DNA of 7,203 nt from Gallionella sp. (GTDB lineage Bacteria > Pseudomonadota > Gammaproteobacteria > Burkholderiales > Gallionellaceae): assembly GCA_030645955.1 (NCBI GenBank), contig JAUSMR010000066.1:1-7203 (forward strand), read 5' to 3'. The stretch's first letter is position 1, and each line of letters starts with the position of its first letter. The translations under genes and the position numbers were made by a program. This document shows positions 6,928-7,203 of the stretch, one piece after another. Below the pieces are notes generated by a model. That model had not been told where the DNA came from, made no database searches, and saw nothing but the letters and a program-made list of their open reading frames with translations.

Positions 6928-6952
6928 TGGCTGAACATCATTGCTAATCAGG
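6928..6952. repeat. Terminal inverted repeat, right end of the IS1595-family element
   Basis: The reverse complement begins CCTGATTAGCAATGA and continues, after three mismatches, with TCAGCCA, matching the left end in 22 of 25 positions. It contains the alternative upstream ATG (6941) of the transposase frame. Confidence 0.93.
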
Positions 6953-6960
6953 ATTCCTCT
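6953..6960. repeat. Target site duplication, right copy (ATTCCTCT)
   Basis: It is identical to 5894-5901 and directly abuts the right inverted repeat, which fixes the outer boundary of the IS to the base. Confidence 0.93.
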
Positions 6961-7081
6961 TGATATTGATCAAGGCAGCAGCCGTCTTCAAAATTGCAAT
7001 CGCCACCCTTACCGCCATAGCCCCATCCCAGCACGTCGCGCTGACCACCAGCAACCACCCCCGTAATTAAAACAGGTAAAC

Positions 7082-7098
7082 CCCCGGCTTTGCCGGGG
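7082..7098. other. Strong GC hairpin (REP-like or terminator-like)
   Basis: CCCCGGC, TTT, GCCGGGG forms a perfect 7-bp stem. Read on the minus strand it is followed by a T-rich stretch (GTTTACCTGTTTTAATT), as in an intrinsic terminator, but no minus-strand gene obviously precedes it. Read on the plus strand there is no T-run. Short palindromes of this kind are often dispersed repeats in GC-rich proteobacteria, so a REP-like origin is equally likely. Confidence 0.5.
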
Positions 7099-7176
7099 TG
7101 ACAGCAGGAGTTTGACTTATACGTAGGTAAGGATGTCCATCGCAGAAACTCGCAATCGTGAGCCGCCAAGCAAACG

Positions 7177-7183
7177 AAAGGAG
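7177..7183 (+). promoter_or_regulatory. Ribosome binding site AAAGGAG
   Basis: AAAGGAG lies 7 nt before an ATG at 7191, which is good Shine-Dalgarno spacing. It implies a real gene running off the right edge. Confidence 0.65.
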
Positions 7184-7190
7184 AAACTGG

Positions 7191-7203
7191 ATGGACAAAA
7201 TGG
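7191..7203 (+). CDS. Start of an unidentified gene (3' end outside window)
   Basis: Only Met-Asp-Lys-Met and one further base are visible, so nothing can be said about function. The call rests on the strong ribosome binding site just upstream. The gene is divergent from the IS transposase and the large secreted-protein gene, so the original space between it and the latter was about 400 bp before the IS inserted. Confidence 0.55.

Larger units (their letters stand above)
5902..6952 (-). mobile_element. Complete IS1595-family insertion sequence (1051 bp)
   Basis: The element is bounded by inverted repeats (22 of 25 bases matching, the outer 15 perfect) and a perfect 8-bp target duplication. 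It contains a single intact transposase gene on the minus strand, in the same direction as the secreted-protein gene whose upstream region it interrupts. The perfect duplication and uninterrupted transposase suggest a recent insertion. The size and the ISXO2-like transposase fit IS1595-family members. The stop codon of the transposase lies within the left inverted repeat, so the element has almost no non-coding sequence at that end. Confidence 0.94.
6961..7190. other. Intergenic region between the IS and the next gene
   Basis: No convincing gene is seen in these 230 bp. The region contains a strong GC hairpin (7082-7098) and the ribosome binding site of the next gene. A TTGACT hexamer at 7112-7117 could be a -35 for the gene at 7191, but no good -10 follows at 15-18 bp. 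On the minus strand a frame is open from the window edge into the IS end. It contains a TTG at 7169 but no ribosome binding site, and its product is unlike any protein I know. Confidence 0.4.

Noticed and set aside
5913..6947. A 344-codon plus-strand open frame antisense to the IS1595-family transposase
   Set aside because: It is codon-for-codon in register with the transposase and stays open because the sense gene avoids TTA, CTA and TCA codons, as GC-rich genes do. The product has no recognisable domain.
6960..7070. A plus-strand frame resembling a short signal peptide (KAAAVFKIAIATLTAIAPSQ)
   Set aside because: It has only TTG start candidates, no ribosome binding site and about 37 codons. 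It also competes with another frame on the opposite strand.

Overview
This 7.2 kb window is a moderately GC-rich bacterial chromosome segment. It holds one very large secreted-protein gene flanked by two insertion sequences, plus one small basic protein. The signal peptide and IPT / NHL / Big_1-like / choice-of-anchor-D architecture, the C-terminal 'STRG...GDNVMIGGFVI...VLIRAVGP' modules, and the IS1182 and IS1595 relatives point to a Gram-negative, probably a betaproteobacterium of the environmental or activated-sludge type. This placement is inference: there is no rRNA or housekeeping marker here.

Layout: (1) 1-1127 is the right-hand part of an IS1182-family element. It carries the C-terminal 317 residues of a DDE transposase and a probable right terminus. 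(2) 1128-1683 holds a small plus-strand gene (1273-1599) for a coiled-coil protein with a lysine-rich tail, then a weak hairpin shared with the convergent big gene. (3) 1684-5727, minus strand, encodes a 1347-residue exported protein. From N to C terminus it has a signal peptide, an IPT/TIG domain, about twelve NHL-type blades, a Big_1-like Ig domain, two ASH/choice-of-anchor-D repeats and two 119-residue repeats that are about 76% identical. (4) 5728-7190 is a region of about 400 bp upstream of that gene, split by a complete 1051-bp IS1595-family element (5902-6952). The element has 25-bp imperfect inverted repeats and a perfect 8-bp target duplication (ATTCCTCT). (5) At 7191 a new plus-strand gene begins behind a good Shine-Dalgarno sequence; only four codons are visible.

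How it fits together: there is no sign of a multi-gene pathway. The big protein looks like a stand-alone envelope or extracellular repeat protein. The IS1595 insertion lies about 165 bp upstream of its start codon and separates it from whatever lay further upstream, so it may have changed its expression. Removing the IS and one target copy restores a 121-codon open frame ending 17 bp before the big gene. That is the most curious structural observation here, although its translation looks unlike a known protein. I found no CRISPR array, tRNA, rRNA or recognisable defence or biosynthetic system.
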